From assembly GCF_010183535.1 (NCBI RefSeq), contig NC_071328.1, positions 2,604,001-2,668,000 on the forward strand: a stretch of 64,000 bases of DNA. The letters run 5' to 3'. The translations under genes were made by a program, and so were the position numbers. Below, in pieces: positions 11,801 to 25,115 of the stretch (the stretch's first letter is position 1; every line of letters begins with the position of its first letter). The notes under the pieces were generated by a model. The model was not told where the DNA came from, did not search any database, and saw only the letters and a program-made list of their open reading frames with translations. The stretch is from Caenorhabditis remanei. Taxonomy: Eukaryota > Nematoda > Chromadorea > Rhabditida > Rhabditidae.

Positions 11801-14800
11801 CGACGAAGATATGGAAATCCGACCCAAAAAAGGCCCAAAAACCCTCAAAAAACCCTCAAAAACCCCCGAAATCGCCCGAAAATCCGCAATTTCCATACTT
11901 TACAACATTGTCTACCTCGCATGCATCGATAAATCCCCCTCAATGCGTCTCCACGGAGCGAATTCTCTCGCGAAAATTCTGGATTCAGAAGTGCATCGCA
12001 TTGATTTTCAAAAGTTTTGTCGAGAGGCGAATCAAGAGATGGATAAAATGTTTGGGGAGGAGGAGGAGCTTACGACGGAGGGGGCGGAGCCTCCGGAAGA
12101 GCCAAAAGAGCCCACCAAAGGCTCCAAGATGGTGTTAGTCCTCGAAGACAATATAATTGTGCATAAATACAAAAAATTGAAAAAGTTGGATGCGAGAGGG
12201 CCGAAAGTGGAGAACGATATGATTTTTATGATACTCCGAAGACTCGCTACAGATGAGAAGGCCCCCGTTAAAAAAGCCTCCTGCGCACTTTTGAAGTCGT
12301 TCCTTCAGAATTGTGAGGCTCTCGATGAGAAGAAGTTTGATACGATACTTATGGCTATTCAAAAGTTGTGTCGGGATAAGATGGTGTCGGTGAGAAAGCA
12401 GGCGGCCGAGGCGTTTACCGATGTGATGCTTAGTGGGAAGGTGGTGTTTAAGTGAGTTTTTTGGGAATTTAAGAGCGAAAATCGGCAAAATTTTGATCGG
12501 TTTTAGTGAAAACTCACTTTTTTTTCTTAAGAAGAACCAAATTTTACAGTTTTTATGGCTGAAAATCACTGAAAATCTAGATTATCGTGTTTTCAGAAGA
12601 AAATTTTGATGGTTTCAGATGTAAAATTACTGGAGAACCTGTTATTTTCAGCTCAAAAACGCTCAAAATCATCGAAAATTTCAGATTTTCACTTTAAAAA
12701 TCACCGTTTTGCTTCAAATTCATGTCTTTGTTTTTTTCAAAAACTTTTTATGGCTGAAAATCATTCGAATTTAACCGAAAATCTAGATTTTTCGTGTTTT
12801 CAGAATGAAATTTGGTGTTTAATTGAGTTTTTTGGAGGAGTTTTAGAGTGAAAAACTGAACATTTCGATGATTTTTGACTCAAAAAGACATGAATTTGAA
12901 GCAAAACTGTATTTTTTAAAGCGAAAATCTGAAATTTTTAATGTTTTTGAGCTTTTTTGAGCTGGAAATAACAGGTTCTCTAGTAATTTTACAACTGAAA
13001 CCATCAAAATTTTCCTTTGAAAACACGAAAATCTAAATTTTCAGTGATTTTCAGCGATAAAAACTGTAAAAATTGGTTCTTTTTAAGTGAAAAAAGTGAT
13101 TTTTTCGATAGTTCCTACTGAAAAATACGAATTTCAGCTATAAAAACCATAACAATCAGTTCTTTTTGGCCGAAACAGTGGTTTTTCGATAGTTTTTCAA
13201 CTGGAAAAATGAATTTTGACAGCATTTTTCAAGTTTTAACCGAAAAAATTGTAAATGGTCACTATCGTCAACATGTTTCAGAGAGACTCTCGGATCGAAA
13301 TGGCTTCACTCGTTGATTTCAATGCTCAATGATACGGATAATGTTGTGACGGAGCACGCGAGAATCCTTATTATGGTGAGCTTCTTTTTCTTATTAAAAA
13401 AGAAATAGTTTTCAATCAATTCCGCAATTCTTTCCTTCCAGAAAGTCGAAAGATTGTCCTGTTGACTCAAAAATTATCATTTTTTCCACAAAAGTATCAC
13501 TTTTTGTTTATTTTAAAAAAGTATCGAAATTTTGAAAAGTATCGAAATTTTGACTTTTTGACTACAAATTCATGGGTTTTTGTCAACATTTGGATCAAAA
13601 AGACCCAAAAATGTTATTTTCTCCAAAACTTTTGCCTTGGGATTTCGGAAGTTTGGATTTTTAGTCGAAAAATTATCTTTTTGACTCAAAATTTATCATT
13701 TTTCCCCAGAAAAATATCGAAATTTTGACTTTTTGACTACAAATTCATGGGTTTTTGTCAACATTTGGATCAGAAAGGTCCTATTTCTTCAAAGATTTCG
13801 CCTTGAAATTCCAGATATTTCCAGTCAAAAACACCAGAAATTTCGGATTTTCAGTCGAAAATATGTCTTTTTTCACAAAAATATCGAAATTTCGACTTTT
13901 TAAACTATAAATTGATGGTTTTTGTCAAAATTTGGGTCCAAAGGGTCCATTTCTCGGAATTCCCAATCAAAAACATCAAGAATTTTGGATTTATCACAAA
14001 AATATCGAAAATTTCCATTATTTTCTCACAATTCTTTGCTTTCAGAAAGTCCTCTCACATCAGAAACCCCAAAATGTATACGTTTTTAGTAGAAAAATGT
14101 GATTTTAAAGTGATTTTCAGGTGGAAAATTGGATTCCTCGAGACTTATTTGACTAAAAATTGATAAATTTTTGTCAAAATTTGGGTCGAAAAAGCCCAAA
14201 AATTGTCATTTTTACTCAAAATCTTCATTTTTCTACAATAATATCGAAATTCCGACTTTATTGTCTATAAATTGTTGGGTTTTCGACAAAATTTAGGCCG
14301 AAAAGGCCCACAATTGTATTTTTTCATCAGGAATTTTGGATTTTTATTCGAAAAATTTATCATTTTTTCACAAAAACATCGAAATTTCTACTATTTTCAC
14401 CCAATTCTTTGCTTTCAGAAAGTGCTGACACCCCTGCTCGAGACGCCATCCGACCTAACATGGACTCTCCTTGATACCATCGAATCCGTTACAAATCACC
14501 GTCAATATCTGATGACAACACTGAAAGACGCCGTTCGTGAGAAGTTGGTCAAGAAGACAGTAATGGAATCAATGAAGACACATATCAAATCTTCTGGAAA
14601 TACTGATCAGAAACTGAACGGCGCATGGATGGTCTTCTCCCAGTTGTGTGTCCAATTCGAGGCGAATGTCGATTTTGCGATCGCTGAGCTCTCGAGAGTC
14701 GATTTGACGCAGAAATCGAATTTAGTGCAGTACATGGTTCATGTCATTGAGAATAATATTGAGAGAATTGACGCGGAGACGAAGAAAACGCTCGTTGAGA

Positions 14801-17800
14801 CGTTGAAAGACACTTTCAGACACTTTTGTCTACACTCTTCACACGCCCGGAGTTTGTATCATTGTTTGGGAAAGTTGATGGATGGAATTGGGGATAAGGC
14901 GCAGTGTGAGTATGAGAAAAAAGCTGAAAATCTGAAAGTTTGGGGGTTTTTTGACAGGAAAAACTGAAAATTCGGCTCCGGGACATTTCGAAACCGGACA
15001 TTTCGAAACCGGTAAAACGCGTATAAATTTTACTCTAGAAAAGAGGTAATATTATGGTTCCGAGGGTCCGGGGTTCGACACCGAGCCTGGCAAAACTTTT
15101 TTGCATTCCGTTTTTGGTCTTTTGGTACGAATCTGACAACCAGGGTTCGATCCCCACTGGTGGCAAAACTTTTTTGTTTTTTGTTTTTAGCTTTTTGGTA
15201 CAAATCTGAAGACCAAGGACCCTCGGAACCATAATGTTACCTCTTTTCTAGAGCAAAATTTATACAAATTTTACCGGTTTTGAAATGTCGCAGTTTCGAA
15301 ATGTCCGGTTTCGAAATGTCGCAGTTTCGAAATGTCGCAGTTTCGAAATGTCGCAGTTTCGAAATGTCCGGTTTCGAAATGTCCCGGAGCCGAAAATTCG
15401 TTCCAAAAAAACAAAATTTTTAACACTTTCGTACAAATCAAATTTTTGGTTTTTACAATGAAAAATGTCAGTTTTCGATGATTTCGAAGTGGAAATTCTG
15501 ATTTTTTATATATTTTCTATTAGATATACTAAAAGTTGAGATTTTTAGTGGAAAATTGACGAGGTTTTCAGATTTTTTGTTCAAAAGTGACACAAAAAAC
15601 ACAAATTTTAGTTGTGTTAGAGCAGCAGTTCTAGCCAAAAATTTACAGAATTTAAATAGTTTTTGAGTTTTTGAGGAATTTTGAACCATTTGAAGCATTT
15701 ATTGCTACCATTACATTGTCCACGAGGACTACACGAACTTTGGGAATTCTCGTTAATGAAAACGCCTATTTTCTTTATTAAACAGCATAATTTATTGTGA
15801 ATTTTGAGCGGAAATTTGAAATTTTAGGTATTTTTTGGAACCATATATTTTCAAAACAAAACCTACAAAATTTTATGGTTTTTATTCCAAAAAATACCTA
15901 AAATCCCCAATTTTCAATATAAAACCGCTCAAAAACAGCAAAATTTCAACTTTTCGGATTGAAATCGTTTTTCAAAAGACGCCATAAATCGAGTTGATTT
16001 TGATGAAGAAAGAGAGATTTTCATTAACGAAAATTTCCAATGTTCGTGTAGTCCTCGTGGACTATGTAATGGCTCGAAATTCCTCAAAAACTCTGAATTT
16101 AGCTCGAAAAATCATTAAATTCTGTAATTTTTGTGCCAAAACTGCTCTAAAATAACAAAATTTTGTGTTCTTTGTGTCATTTTTGACCAGAAAAACTGAA
16201 AATCTCGTCAATTTCCCGCTGAAAATGAACTTTTCAGTAGGAGACTGTCAGGATTTTCAGTTTTTTCCGGTTTAAAAACCCTCAAAGTTATCTTTTTGAA
16301 AAACGATTACAATCAGAAAAGTGGAAATTTTGCTATTTTTGAGCGGTTTTATATTGAAAATTTCTGATTTTTGTGTCATTTTTGACCAAAAAAACTGAAA
16401 ATTCCGTCAATTTCCCCAATTTCCAGACCCCGCAGAATTCCAATCATTCGGTGACATTCTGCTCACAAAATGTTTCGATACAATCGTCGAATCATTCGAA
16501 ATGTTCAAAGATAAAGATGAGTGGAAACGAGAATCCGAACGACAGGAACGTCTTCTGATTGTGTGTTTGAATGTGGCGACGGAGGTGTTCTCGTATTCTC
16601 CAAAGTTGATTCCAGCTCATGAGAGACTCGGAAAAACACTCGCATTGATTGTGAATTCAACTGATTGTCACGGGGGATCTGGTGATGCTGCAATTGCTGA
16701 AATCAATCCAGATATGCCATCGGATCATCATACACGACCACCGACTGCCGTTTCGGAAGTCGCTTCGTCTCAGAAGACGACTTCTGGAGGGATTATGTCA
16801 CATGAGGGAGTACTGTTTAGTGATCAAGTTAGAGCTGTCTCTGTTGTCACACTCGCTAATATGATACTCGCGGTAAGGATTTCAGATTCAGGGGGTCTTA
16901 ATAATGAAGAAACTGACATTTTGAGCAGTTTTGACACAAAAACTGGAAAAAATGCGTCAAAGGCGCGCCAGAATCGAGAAAATCGCAAAATTTCGACAGA
17001 AAATGATGTGTGTGAAATGATTTTTAACGAAATCACGCAAAAAATGAGCAAAAATTTGGTTATTCTCATAGTTGTCAAGACCTGGGCCAGAAAATTGACG
17101 CCAAATTCAAATTCTTTTTTTTTTTGAATAAATTCTGCAAATGCTTTAAAAAAATTAAAAAATTTGGTTATTCTGAGCCGAAATTTGAGAGAAATCGGTT
17201 TAAAAACACTCAAAAACTGCATTTTTTCCCAAAGGGAGAATTGTTTAGTGATCAAGTTAGAGTTCTCGCGGTAAGTAGGAAAAAATCCAATTTTTAACGT
17301 CTGAGATGAGGAAAATCGGAGAAATTTGTAAAAAAAAAAGAGGGATTTTTTAGCCGAAATTTGAGAAAAATCGGTCTAAAATAGGCTAATCGAGTTTTTC
17401 TGATGAAAATTCCAGATTCTGAACGTCAATCAGACAAATTTTGGGATTTTTCATCAAAAATCGCACTTTTCAAGAACTTTCGGATCGAAAATCCCAAAAT
17501 TTGTCTGAAAATCGTTCAGAATCTGTAATTTTCAGCAGAAAACCTTGATTATAGCCTACTTTAGACCGATTTTCCCCAATTTTTCGTTTGATTTCATCTG
17601 AAAAAACTTGAAATTTTCCAATTTTAGCCGTATTTTCATTATTTAATGACGAAAATTGAACTGTTTCTTATATTTTCAACCGATTTTCAACGATTTTGGA
17701 CATAGAATCACGCATTTTACACCTATTTCTGTCATATATGTTATATAATCCGTGATATCACGTCGAAATTCGTTAAAAATCGGTTTAAAAAGAGGAACAG

Positions 17801-20800
17801 CTCGATTTTTGTCATTAAATCATAAATATATATATGTTTTCCGAGTGAAGATATGGTTAAAATTGACAAAAATTGATCTGAAATGAGACTCTTAAGCCAC
17901 GCCCCTTTTTTCCAGCACGACCGTCTGCTGAAACTGATGCCAATGCTTGTGAAACAACTGCAACACAATCCGTCTCATCAGATTCGCTCGAATATAGTCG
18001 TCGCAATGGGCGATATTTGTGCATCGTGAGTCTGAAAATAAGAGGGACTAACTTTCGCGAAAACTCGGCCTCCAAAATTTGAGGGGTGGCCGAGTTTTCT
18101 GATGGCCTAGAAAACTTTCAATCTGATTTTTCTCATTGAGAATGCCGATTTTGATGGAAAAATTGAGAATTTTTCCCAATAAACCAGTAGCTCTTGGTGG
18201 CCTAGAATTTCCTATTCCAACAATTCATTTCCAGATTCAAAACCGATCGATACGCTCCAATGTTGGCGGCGTCAATCTGTGATCCGTCTGTTCTCGTCCG
18301 TCGTCACGCCATCAATCAAATCGCTCGTCTCATCTCGTATGGCATTTTCAGATTCAAGGATGAGATTATGATCCGAATGATGTTGGCAACACTGGATGCT
18401 GATGAAGACGTTCGCAATGATGCGAAACTGTATATTGTGGGTGGTAATTCGGGGCAAAATCAGTTGCTTCCTGTCTGAAATTGCTCGAAACCTCATTTTT
18501 GCCCGATTGTTCTAACATTTTGAGCTTAAATGTGTCAGTTTTCACAAGTTTTAACGAAAATTGACCTATGAAATCACTTTTCGCCCTGAAAATCCAATGA
18601 AAATCGGCCAAAAAAGGGTTTTTTGAGAATTTTCCGACGAGTAACAACCCATTTTCAGGAAAAAATCTGAAAAATCGAGAAATTTTGAGAAAATTAAAGG
18701 GGGTTTGAGTAAAAATGGAAGTTTTGATTCGAAATTTTAGGAAAATCGGCTGAAATGCGTTTTTTTCCAGTCTGAAAATGATGAAAAACTCATTTTCAGT
18801 CGATTTTCAAAAACTTCAACTTTTCACTCAAAAAACCGACTGAAAATGAGTTTTTTCCAGTCTGAAAATAATGAAAAACTCATTTTTCACCGATTTTGAC
18901 TGGATTTTTCTAAAATTTCGAATCAAAAACCCTCAATTTTAAATTTCCAGAGTGAAGTGCTCCAATCCGAGGACCCGAAATTCTTCAAAGACAACTTTGT
19001 GCAGTACATGTTGGCAGTGACACAAGCGAGACGACTCATCGGATGTAATGAGAATGAAATGGATGATAAAGTGATCGACGTGGCGATCGGAGGAGGCATC
19101 TCACTCGCAAAATCGTCTCGAATCGCCATTTATACTTTCATGATTGAATCGTTGGACGATCGAATGAGATTCGATGTGAAAATTAGTATTTGTGAGCGAA
19201 TCTTTACGAGAATCGTCAATGGAGAATACGATTTCGCATCGGAGAACACACAGAACTTGTTGGATGATGCGTTGATGGTGAGAGATGTCTGAAAATTGAA
19301 GATTTTCAGCGAAAAAGTGGGAAAAATTGGTCTAAAATCGGCTATAATCGACGATTTTCCAGAGTTTTTGAATGAAAATTGCTCGAAAAAGGTCATTTTT
19401 TCCACTAAATTCAACTCAAAATTGAAATTTCGGCTAGAAATATGCGAAAAATTGGAAATTTGACGCTGTTTTTCACTGAAATCGGGCTGAAATTGTCTTA
19501 AAATTGAACATTTTCTGCTAAAAAATGGGAAAAATCAGTCTAAAATAGGCTATAAACGAGTTTTTCTGATAAAATTCCAGATTCTGAACGATTTTTTCAA
19601 CTGAAATCGGTTTGAAAATGTCAGAAAATTGAGTTTTTTCCGAATTTTTCAGACAAAATCACAATAAAATCCGGCGAAAATAGGCTTGAAAAAGTGAAAA
19701 ATGAGTGAAATTCATCAAAAACTGGTCAAAATTGCTTGAAATTTGACATTTTTCAGGATGAAATAGGGAATCTCTACCGAAATTAGTGATTTTTCGCAAA
19801 ATTTTCCGTACAAAAAAGGTGAAAATCATGTGAAAATGACAGATTTCAGCAAAAAATGGTCTAAAATAGGCTATAATCGAGTTTTTCAGACAAATTCTTG
19901 AAGTTTTTGAGTGAAAATTGTTTGAAAAAGGTCATTTTTTACACTAAACTCAACTCAAAATGAACGTTTTCACTTAATTTTCATGGAAATTTTGTGATTT
20001 TTGACTAAATTTTCATGAAAATAAGGAGAAAATCTTTTATTTTGAGTTAAATTTAGTGGAAAAATGACTTTTTTCGAACAATTTTCTTTCAAAAACTTCC
20101 AGAATTTGTCGGAAAATCGTTCAGAATTTGGAATTTTCATCAGAAAAACTCGATTATAGCCTATTTTAGACCAATTTTTCCATTTTTTCGCTGAAAAAGT
20201 TCAATTTTCAGACATTTTCAGAAAGGTTTCAGTGGTCAAAAAGAGTTTTTACAAACAATTTTTTCTAAAATTTCCACAATTTGTCTGAAAAACTCGATTA
20301 TAGCCTATTTTAGACCATTTTTTCGCTGAAAATGTTCAATTTCGATAGAAAAATCCTCATTTTTCTCTAGAAACATGCGAAAAATCTAGAAAAATCTTGT
20401 TTCTATTTCCAGATCCCAAGTTTTTTGAGAAAAATTCACATTTTTCCATCAAAAATCGCAATTTGTAAGAGAAAAATCAGATTTTTCAATTGAAAATGTT
20501 GATGTAGATGATTTTTTTGCTTTTCAAAGTGCATTTTCACTAATTTTTAATCGGAAATTGAGAGAAAAAGAGCAGAAAATGTGATTTTTGACAACATTTC
20601 CACGAAAATTGAGAGAAAATTTTCCGTTTTTCGAGTTTTTAGAGTCGAAATTCCAATTTTTGGGTTGCTAATAAGTAAACTTCACAATATAGACAGTATA
20701 GATCAAACTTTCAGCAAAAAATCTGGAAAAATCGTCCTCAAACGAGATATAACAAAAAATTGGGAAAAAATGGTCTAAAATAGGCTATAATCGAGTTTTT

Positions 20801-23800
20801 CCTATGAAAATTCCAGTTTTTTGAACGATTTTCAGACAAATTTTGGGTTTTTTTTGAAATTTTAATCAATTTTTTCCAGATCATGTCGTCAAACGAGATG
20901 CAAGTAAAAATGGACGTAGGAAAAGATCCAAACGAGAACGCCCTGGAGGATCCATCGCCAGAAGTGATCGAAGCGGCTGCAGGATTTATGCAAAAAGTGT
21001 ATTTGGATCACTATATGAAGACAATTGTCCCATCGATTCTCGCTTTGAGAGAGTTTCTCTCTCAACACCGATCGCCACTTCTTCGTAAATCACTTTTGGC
21101 GATCCGCATGATTTGTATGGAACACAAAAACGATATCGACGAAATTCTTCAGGATAATCGACAGTTGAAAGAGGAAATGATGTTCGAATTACAGAGAGTA
21201 AAACAGCGAAATGAGGAAGCGCATCGGATATTGGATGACTATTTGAACAGGGTGAAGGTACATCAGGAAAAGGAACGCGCCGAAGGAGCGCCAGAGGATT
21301 CAAAGGAAGCTCCAGAAGACGTGGAAATGGCGGAAAATCATCAAAAAACGCCCGAAAAACGGCTGAAAAATCCGGCGATCGATCAGTTGAAAACGCCTCT
21401 TCGAAGCCGTACTGAGGAGCAGTTGACTCCACGGTCACGTCTTCTGTCGCCGACGACGATGCGGAAGATTCGAAGAAGCGTTGGAGCATTGATTAACTCG
21501 GAAATGTGTCTTAATGCGCTTAGTTTGGAGGATACGGTGGTGGAGCCGAGTGTGAAGGAGGCGGAGTCGAAGGGGGTGGAGCCTAAGGGGGTGGAGCCTA
21601 AAGAGAAGACGATTCGGGAGGAGGAGGAGCCTGAAGGGGCGGAGCCTATTCAGGAGGAGGAGCTTAAGGAGGCGGAGCCTAAGGAGAAGACGATTAGAGA
21701 AGAGGAGGAGCCTGAGGGGGCGGAGCCTATTGAGAAAGAGAAGACGATTCAGGAGGAGGCGGAGCCTATTCAAGAGGAGGAGCCTAAGGGGGCGGAGCCT
21801 ATTCAAGAAGAGCAAGAGGAGGAGGAGGAGCCAGAAGAGAGAAGAAGATGTTCGTTTTATGGGAAATTTGATGGAAGAGAGAGAAGAGGATAGAAAAGAG
21901 AACTTGATTTTTTTGAGAAAAATATGAATTATTTGGGAAATTTTTGGGTTTTTTGGGGGAAATGGCGTTTTTTGAAGGAAATTTCAGCTTTTTGACTGGA
22001 TTTTGTGAAAAAAAAGGAATTTTTTATATGAAAATCTAGAATTTTCACTTAAAAATTGCGTTTTTATAGCGAATAGATCAAAATTTTAGTGGTTTTCATT
22101 TGGAAAAATAGAGTTTTTAGCTGTATTTCAGAAAATTTCCATCTTTTTCGGTAAAAAATCGCCGCGTTTCGAAAGAATTTTGATCATTTTCAAACCTATA
22201 ACTATATATTCAAAATCATGAAAACATTTTCAAAAAAACGCCATTTTTCGCACTGGAAATTCGCGTTTTTTGAGAATTTTTTCTTGGTTTGAATATAGTT
22301 ATTAGCAGCATTCTTACAACTGCGCCCCACCGCAAACGAGAGAGTATCGGCGAGAGAGACGCAGAGTTTTTTCTGGCGCGAAACAGATTTTCACCATTTT
22401 TGATCTATTTTTGCATAATTTTATCTCGGGAATTGGCAAATTTTGAATTAAAACTTGTGAAAATAGATCAAAAATGGTGAAAATCTGTTTCGCACCAGAA
22501 ACAACTCTGCGTCTCTCTCGCCCGATACTCTCTCGTTTGCGGTGGAGCGCAGTTGTAACGATATTGCTCTGCTAATATAGGTTTGAAAATCATCAAAATT
22601 CTATCGAAACGCGGCGATTTTTTATAGAAATTTGTACGATGAGACGCAGCCTCCGCAGATGCGCTCTATTGAGAAATTGCGTGAACTCGGTTATCAATTG
22701 AGCGCGTCTCCGGAGTATCGTGAATTTGGACCTAAAAAGGATCCGAAAGAGATGAAATATCAAATGTTGATATTCTCGCTACAAAAACGCTGAATATCAG
22801 CATGTATTTGGTCGAATTTCGCTGAAATTTGACGAAAAAATTGCCAATTTTTAGGTGAAATGCTAGATTTTGCATAATGATCATTATTTTGTTCAATTTT
22901 TGATAGAAATCTGTCAGAAATACGATTTTTAGCTCCGGAAACAACGAAAATCGGTTGAAAACTGAATTTTTTTTGATAAAAAATCAAAAAAATTTAGCTT
23001 ATTTTGGTCTAAATCTGGTGAAAATCAGCACTTTGCGAAGCTCCGCCCCCCAAAAATTACTGTATTTGGCCTATCAGCACGGCATGCTTCCTACAACCGC
23101 GCTCTACCGAAACCGCGAGAAAATAGTGTGCGAAATTGAGAGACGCAGAGAAAAAGAGACAATTTTCAAGGGAATTTCGGTGGAGCGAAGTTGTACCAAC
23201 TGTGACGAGCTAATAAGCTAATAATGCCCCTTGAAAATGTCTCTTTTTCTCTGCGTCTCTCAATTTTGCACACTATTTTCTTCGGTTTCGATAGAGCGCG
23301 GTTGTAAGAAGTGTGTCGTGATAATTCTCTGTATTTATTCCAGCACGCCGCCGAAAAACTCCAACAATTCACACCGACGACGATGAGAACGAATCGTTGG
23401 ATGCCAATGGGAAAAAGTGGAAGAAACCAAAAATTTCAGGCAGTAAGCGGATTCTGATTTTCATAAAAATTTCAAAATTTCGACATTCAGAATCGCCCGA
23501 AAAAGAAGCGAACATCTCCTCAGCGAACGTCACCGTCCGCAGAAGTCGTCGTGGTCGTGCTTCAGAAGTCGCTTCAGAAGTCACTTCAGAAGACGTCGTC
23601 GTTCCGAAGCAACGAAAACGGAAGGCTGTGGAGGAGGATTCAGATGAGCCAACGACGACACCACCGACGTCATCTGAATTGCCTTCAGAAGACGTCCGAC
23701 CGTTGTCACGTGTGATGACTCCAATGCTATTCGACGAGACGAAAGTGGGCGGACGTTTATGTTCGACGCCAATACGTGGAAGAGATTCGGATACTGTAGG

Positions 23801-24755
23801 TGACGTCACGTTCGATGACGTCAATCTGTCGGCGATCACTGAGAATGAGCCGGTGAAGAATAGAAGTGAGTGGGCGGGCGGGAGGGAGGAAAGTTCGCTC
23901 TATTGAGAATTGGAAATTTTGGAGTCCGTGTGAACAAATTTCGTTAATTTGCTGCTTTTTCTGGGATTTTTAAGCAAAAATAGTGGTTTTTAACCGAAAT
24001 TTGTTGAAGAAAACATAAAAAACTATAATTTGCTGGGTTTTTCGAGTAAAAATATAGATTTTTTGTGAAATTTTTCGTCAAATTGAGAATTTTCCGATAA
24101 AAATACTGTATTTTTCACAAAAAAACAGTGAAAAATCGTGAAAATTTCCCCGATTTTCATATACCAAAGTTGAAGAATAGAAGTGAGTAAAGGTGCTCTA
24201 TTGAGAATTGGAAATTGGAGTCCGCGTGGACAAGATTCAAACTGTTTATTGATGGTTTTTGAATGAAAAAAATGTGAAAATCAGAGAAAATTTACCGGTT
24301 TTTTACTTTTTTTGACTGAAAATCATCATTTTTATGTGAAAAATTCTCAAAATTGCTTAAAATTGTCAATTTTCTTTGAAATTTAGAAGTTTCTATGGGG
24401 TTTTTAGAAAAATAGAGATTTCTACCTCTATTTTCGTAGAAAAAATACGAAAAATGAGTCAAAACTTAGCTTTTTGACTGAAAATTTGAAATTTCAACAA
24501 ATTTTTTGGCATAAAACAATAAAAATCTTTGATTTGTTGCTTTTTTCAGTGAAAAATGTAGTTTTTTCCCGATTTTCATGTTTATTTTCTCATTCAAAAA
24601 CTTTAACTCATGTCCACCTGGACTACACCCCCCCCCCCTAATTCTCAATAGAGCGCACATTCAAACATAAAAAATCAAAATCTCTAATTATTATTTGTTC
24701 AGAAAGCCACGCCCAATACCTGCAACAAATCTTCGAAGAGGACGAAGAGAACTAA
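8810..24755 (+). CDS. hcp-6: condensin II subunit HCP-6 (CAP-D3-like HEAT-repeat protein)
   Basis: Fifteen exons join in frame: 8810-8993, 9055-9299, 9939-10382, 11325-12451, 13282-13375, 14419-14905, 16427-16872, 17916-18025, 18235-18436, 18951-19277, 20880-21853, 22628-22719, 23344-23442, 23491-23865, 24703-24755, giving 1752 residues. That is near the ~1758 I recall for C. elegans HCP-6. The body is helical HEAT-type repeat (for example SICDPSVLVRRHAINQIARL and DADEDVRNDAKLYI), as in CAP-D3. A basic AKKVGGAKKKKG stretch is near the N-terminus. Exon 11 encodes an acidic E/P-rich repeat (EEEPKGAEPIQEEE-type). The C-terminus has a basic RRSRRGR patch and ends FEEDEEN. The role is sister-centromere resolution and mitotic chromosome rigidity on holocentric chromosomes. 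The exon 11 donor (TTC|GTTTTA) and exon 12 borders are the least certain; without that donor exon 11 runs to a stop at 21893. Introns are unusually long and rich in inverted repeats. Confidence 0.85.
12505..13108. repeat. long inverted repeat in hcp-6 intron 4
   Basis: About 12505-12727 and 12886-13108 are inverted copies. The same landmarks (CAAATTCATGTCTTT, GAGAACCTGTTATTTCAGCTC-like, ATCACTGAAAATCTAGATT) appear in reverse order on the other strand. The pre-mRNA could fold into a ~220-bp hairpin. Confidence 0.8.
14974..15391. mobile_element. non-autonomous TIR element with 8-bp TSD, in hcp-6 intron 6
   Basis: Ends are GGCTCCGGGACATTTCGAAA and its reverse complement. The element is flanked by direct repeats GAAAATTC (14966-14973 and 15392-15399). 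Inside are two tRNA-T-arm-like motifs, GGTTCGACACC (about 15073) and GGTTCGATCCC (about 15148), each followed by GGCAAAACTTTTTT-like sequence. Relatives are at 35594-35786 (truncated) and 50271-50836. Confidence 0.85.
15500..16240. repeat. large foldback in hcp-6 intron 6
   Basis: Inverted arms are centred near 15872. CCACGAGGACTACACGAAC (about 15719) is mirrored by GTTCGTGTAGTCCTCGTGG (about 16043), and GACGAGGTTTTCAG is mirrored by CTGAAAATCTCGTC. This is a probable MITE or hairpin element. Confidence 0.75.
16873..17915. repeat. hcp-6 intron 7 with dispersed inverted motif
   Basis: The ~1 kb intron contains AAAATAGGCTAATCGAGTTTTTC near 17382 and an inverted relative (TTGATTATAGCCTACTTTAG) near 17546. 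A copy of exon-like text (GAATTGTTTAGTGATCAAGT, about 17240) repeats part of exon 7 (about 16810), a short duplicated exon fragment. Confidence 0.6.
19278..20879. repeat. hcp-6 intron 10, cluster of an inverted dispersed repeat
   Basis: The 1.6-kb intron carries at least six copies of a TAGGCTATAATCGAGTTTTT motif in both orientations (near 19335, 19550, 19865, 20150, 20295, 20780). Some form arm pairs. The same motif flanks the hcp-6 fragment at 52.6-52.85 kb. No coding sequence is seen. Confidence 0.7.
22155..22622. repeat. nested foldback element before hcp-6 exon 12
   Basis: The outer arms (ATCGCCGCGTTTCGA... at ~22156 and its complement ending ~22622) enclose an inner MITE (about 22300-22578) whose ends read TTATTAGCAG/CTGCTAATA. 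Its arms carry ACAACTGCG(C)CCACCGC. The outer arm ends a few bases before the exon 12 acceptor. Confidence 0.8.
23075..23327. repeat. two adjacent MITE copies before hcp-6 exon 13
   Basis: Palindromic family with CTTACAACCGCGCTCTACC-type ends and a core of GAGACGCAGAGAAAAAGAGAC. The segment holds two copies in opposite orientation with CTAATAAGCTAATAA between them. Confidence 0.75.
23866..24702. repeat. hcp-6 intron 14, source of the inverted copy at 50-51 kb
   Basis: The intron includes GTGAGTAAAGGTGCTCTATT at ~24183 and a (C)10 run near 24630. Much of 24170-24790 is repeated in inverse orientation at about 49.4-51.3 kb, so this intron marks one end of the large inverted duplication. Confidence 0.75.
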
Positions 24756-25115
24756 TCGATTTCTGTCTGTGTGTCTGTACCAAAGTTTATTAAATCTCCC
24801 AATTTATACCCTATTTCTTTGCTCTATTCCGTATCTATTCAATTCACTTTTTTCTCAAGCCAAAAATTCAAATAAATTTCTGTCTAATCTTCTTCAGGAG
24901 TGATTCATTTAATAGGATACTCTCAAGAAATGTATCAAATACGGTTAGAATAAAAATACAAATAAGGCGACGGGGAAATAGAGATTACAATAGAGGAAAA
25001 TTCCCGTATTTTTTCTTCTTTTTTTGGATAAAACACGTTCAATTCGGCAGGTAATTAAGGGGAGGGTAATTATGCAATTAAACAGACAATTAATGAAATT
25101 TCGAGTGACGAAGAA
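24756..25115. other. convergent 3' spacer of hcp-6 and the left chimeric gene
   Basis: Holds the probable hcp-6 3' UTR (TTTATTAAATCTCCC near 24786) and the 3' side of the spd-5-derived gene. The same spacer, in pieces, is found at about 49060-49480 (inverted) and 53160-53428 (beside intact spd-5). It is therefore the ancestral hcp-6/spd-5 junction. Confidence 0.6.

Noticed and set aside
21435..21815. 126-residue Leu/Arg-rich frame on the minus strand
   Set aside because: Antisense shadow of the acidic E/P repeat of hcp-6 exon 11.
21854..21893. hcp-6 ending at the in-frame stop at 21893
   Set aside because: Four downstream exons continue in phase with good acceptors, and the final exon is duplicated with its acceptor at 50.1 kb; the total length then matches the family. 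The early stop remains a possible short isoform.
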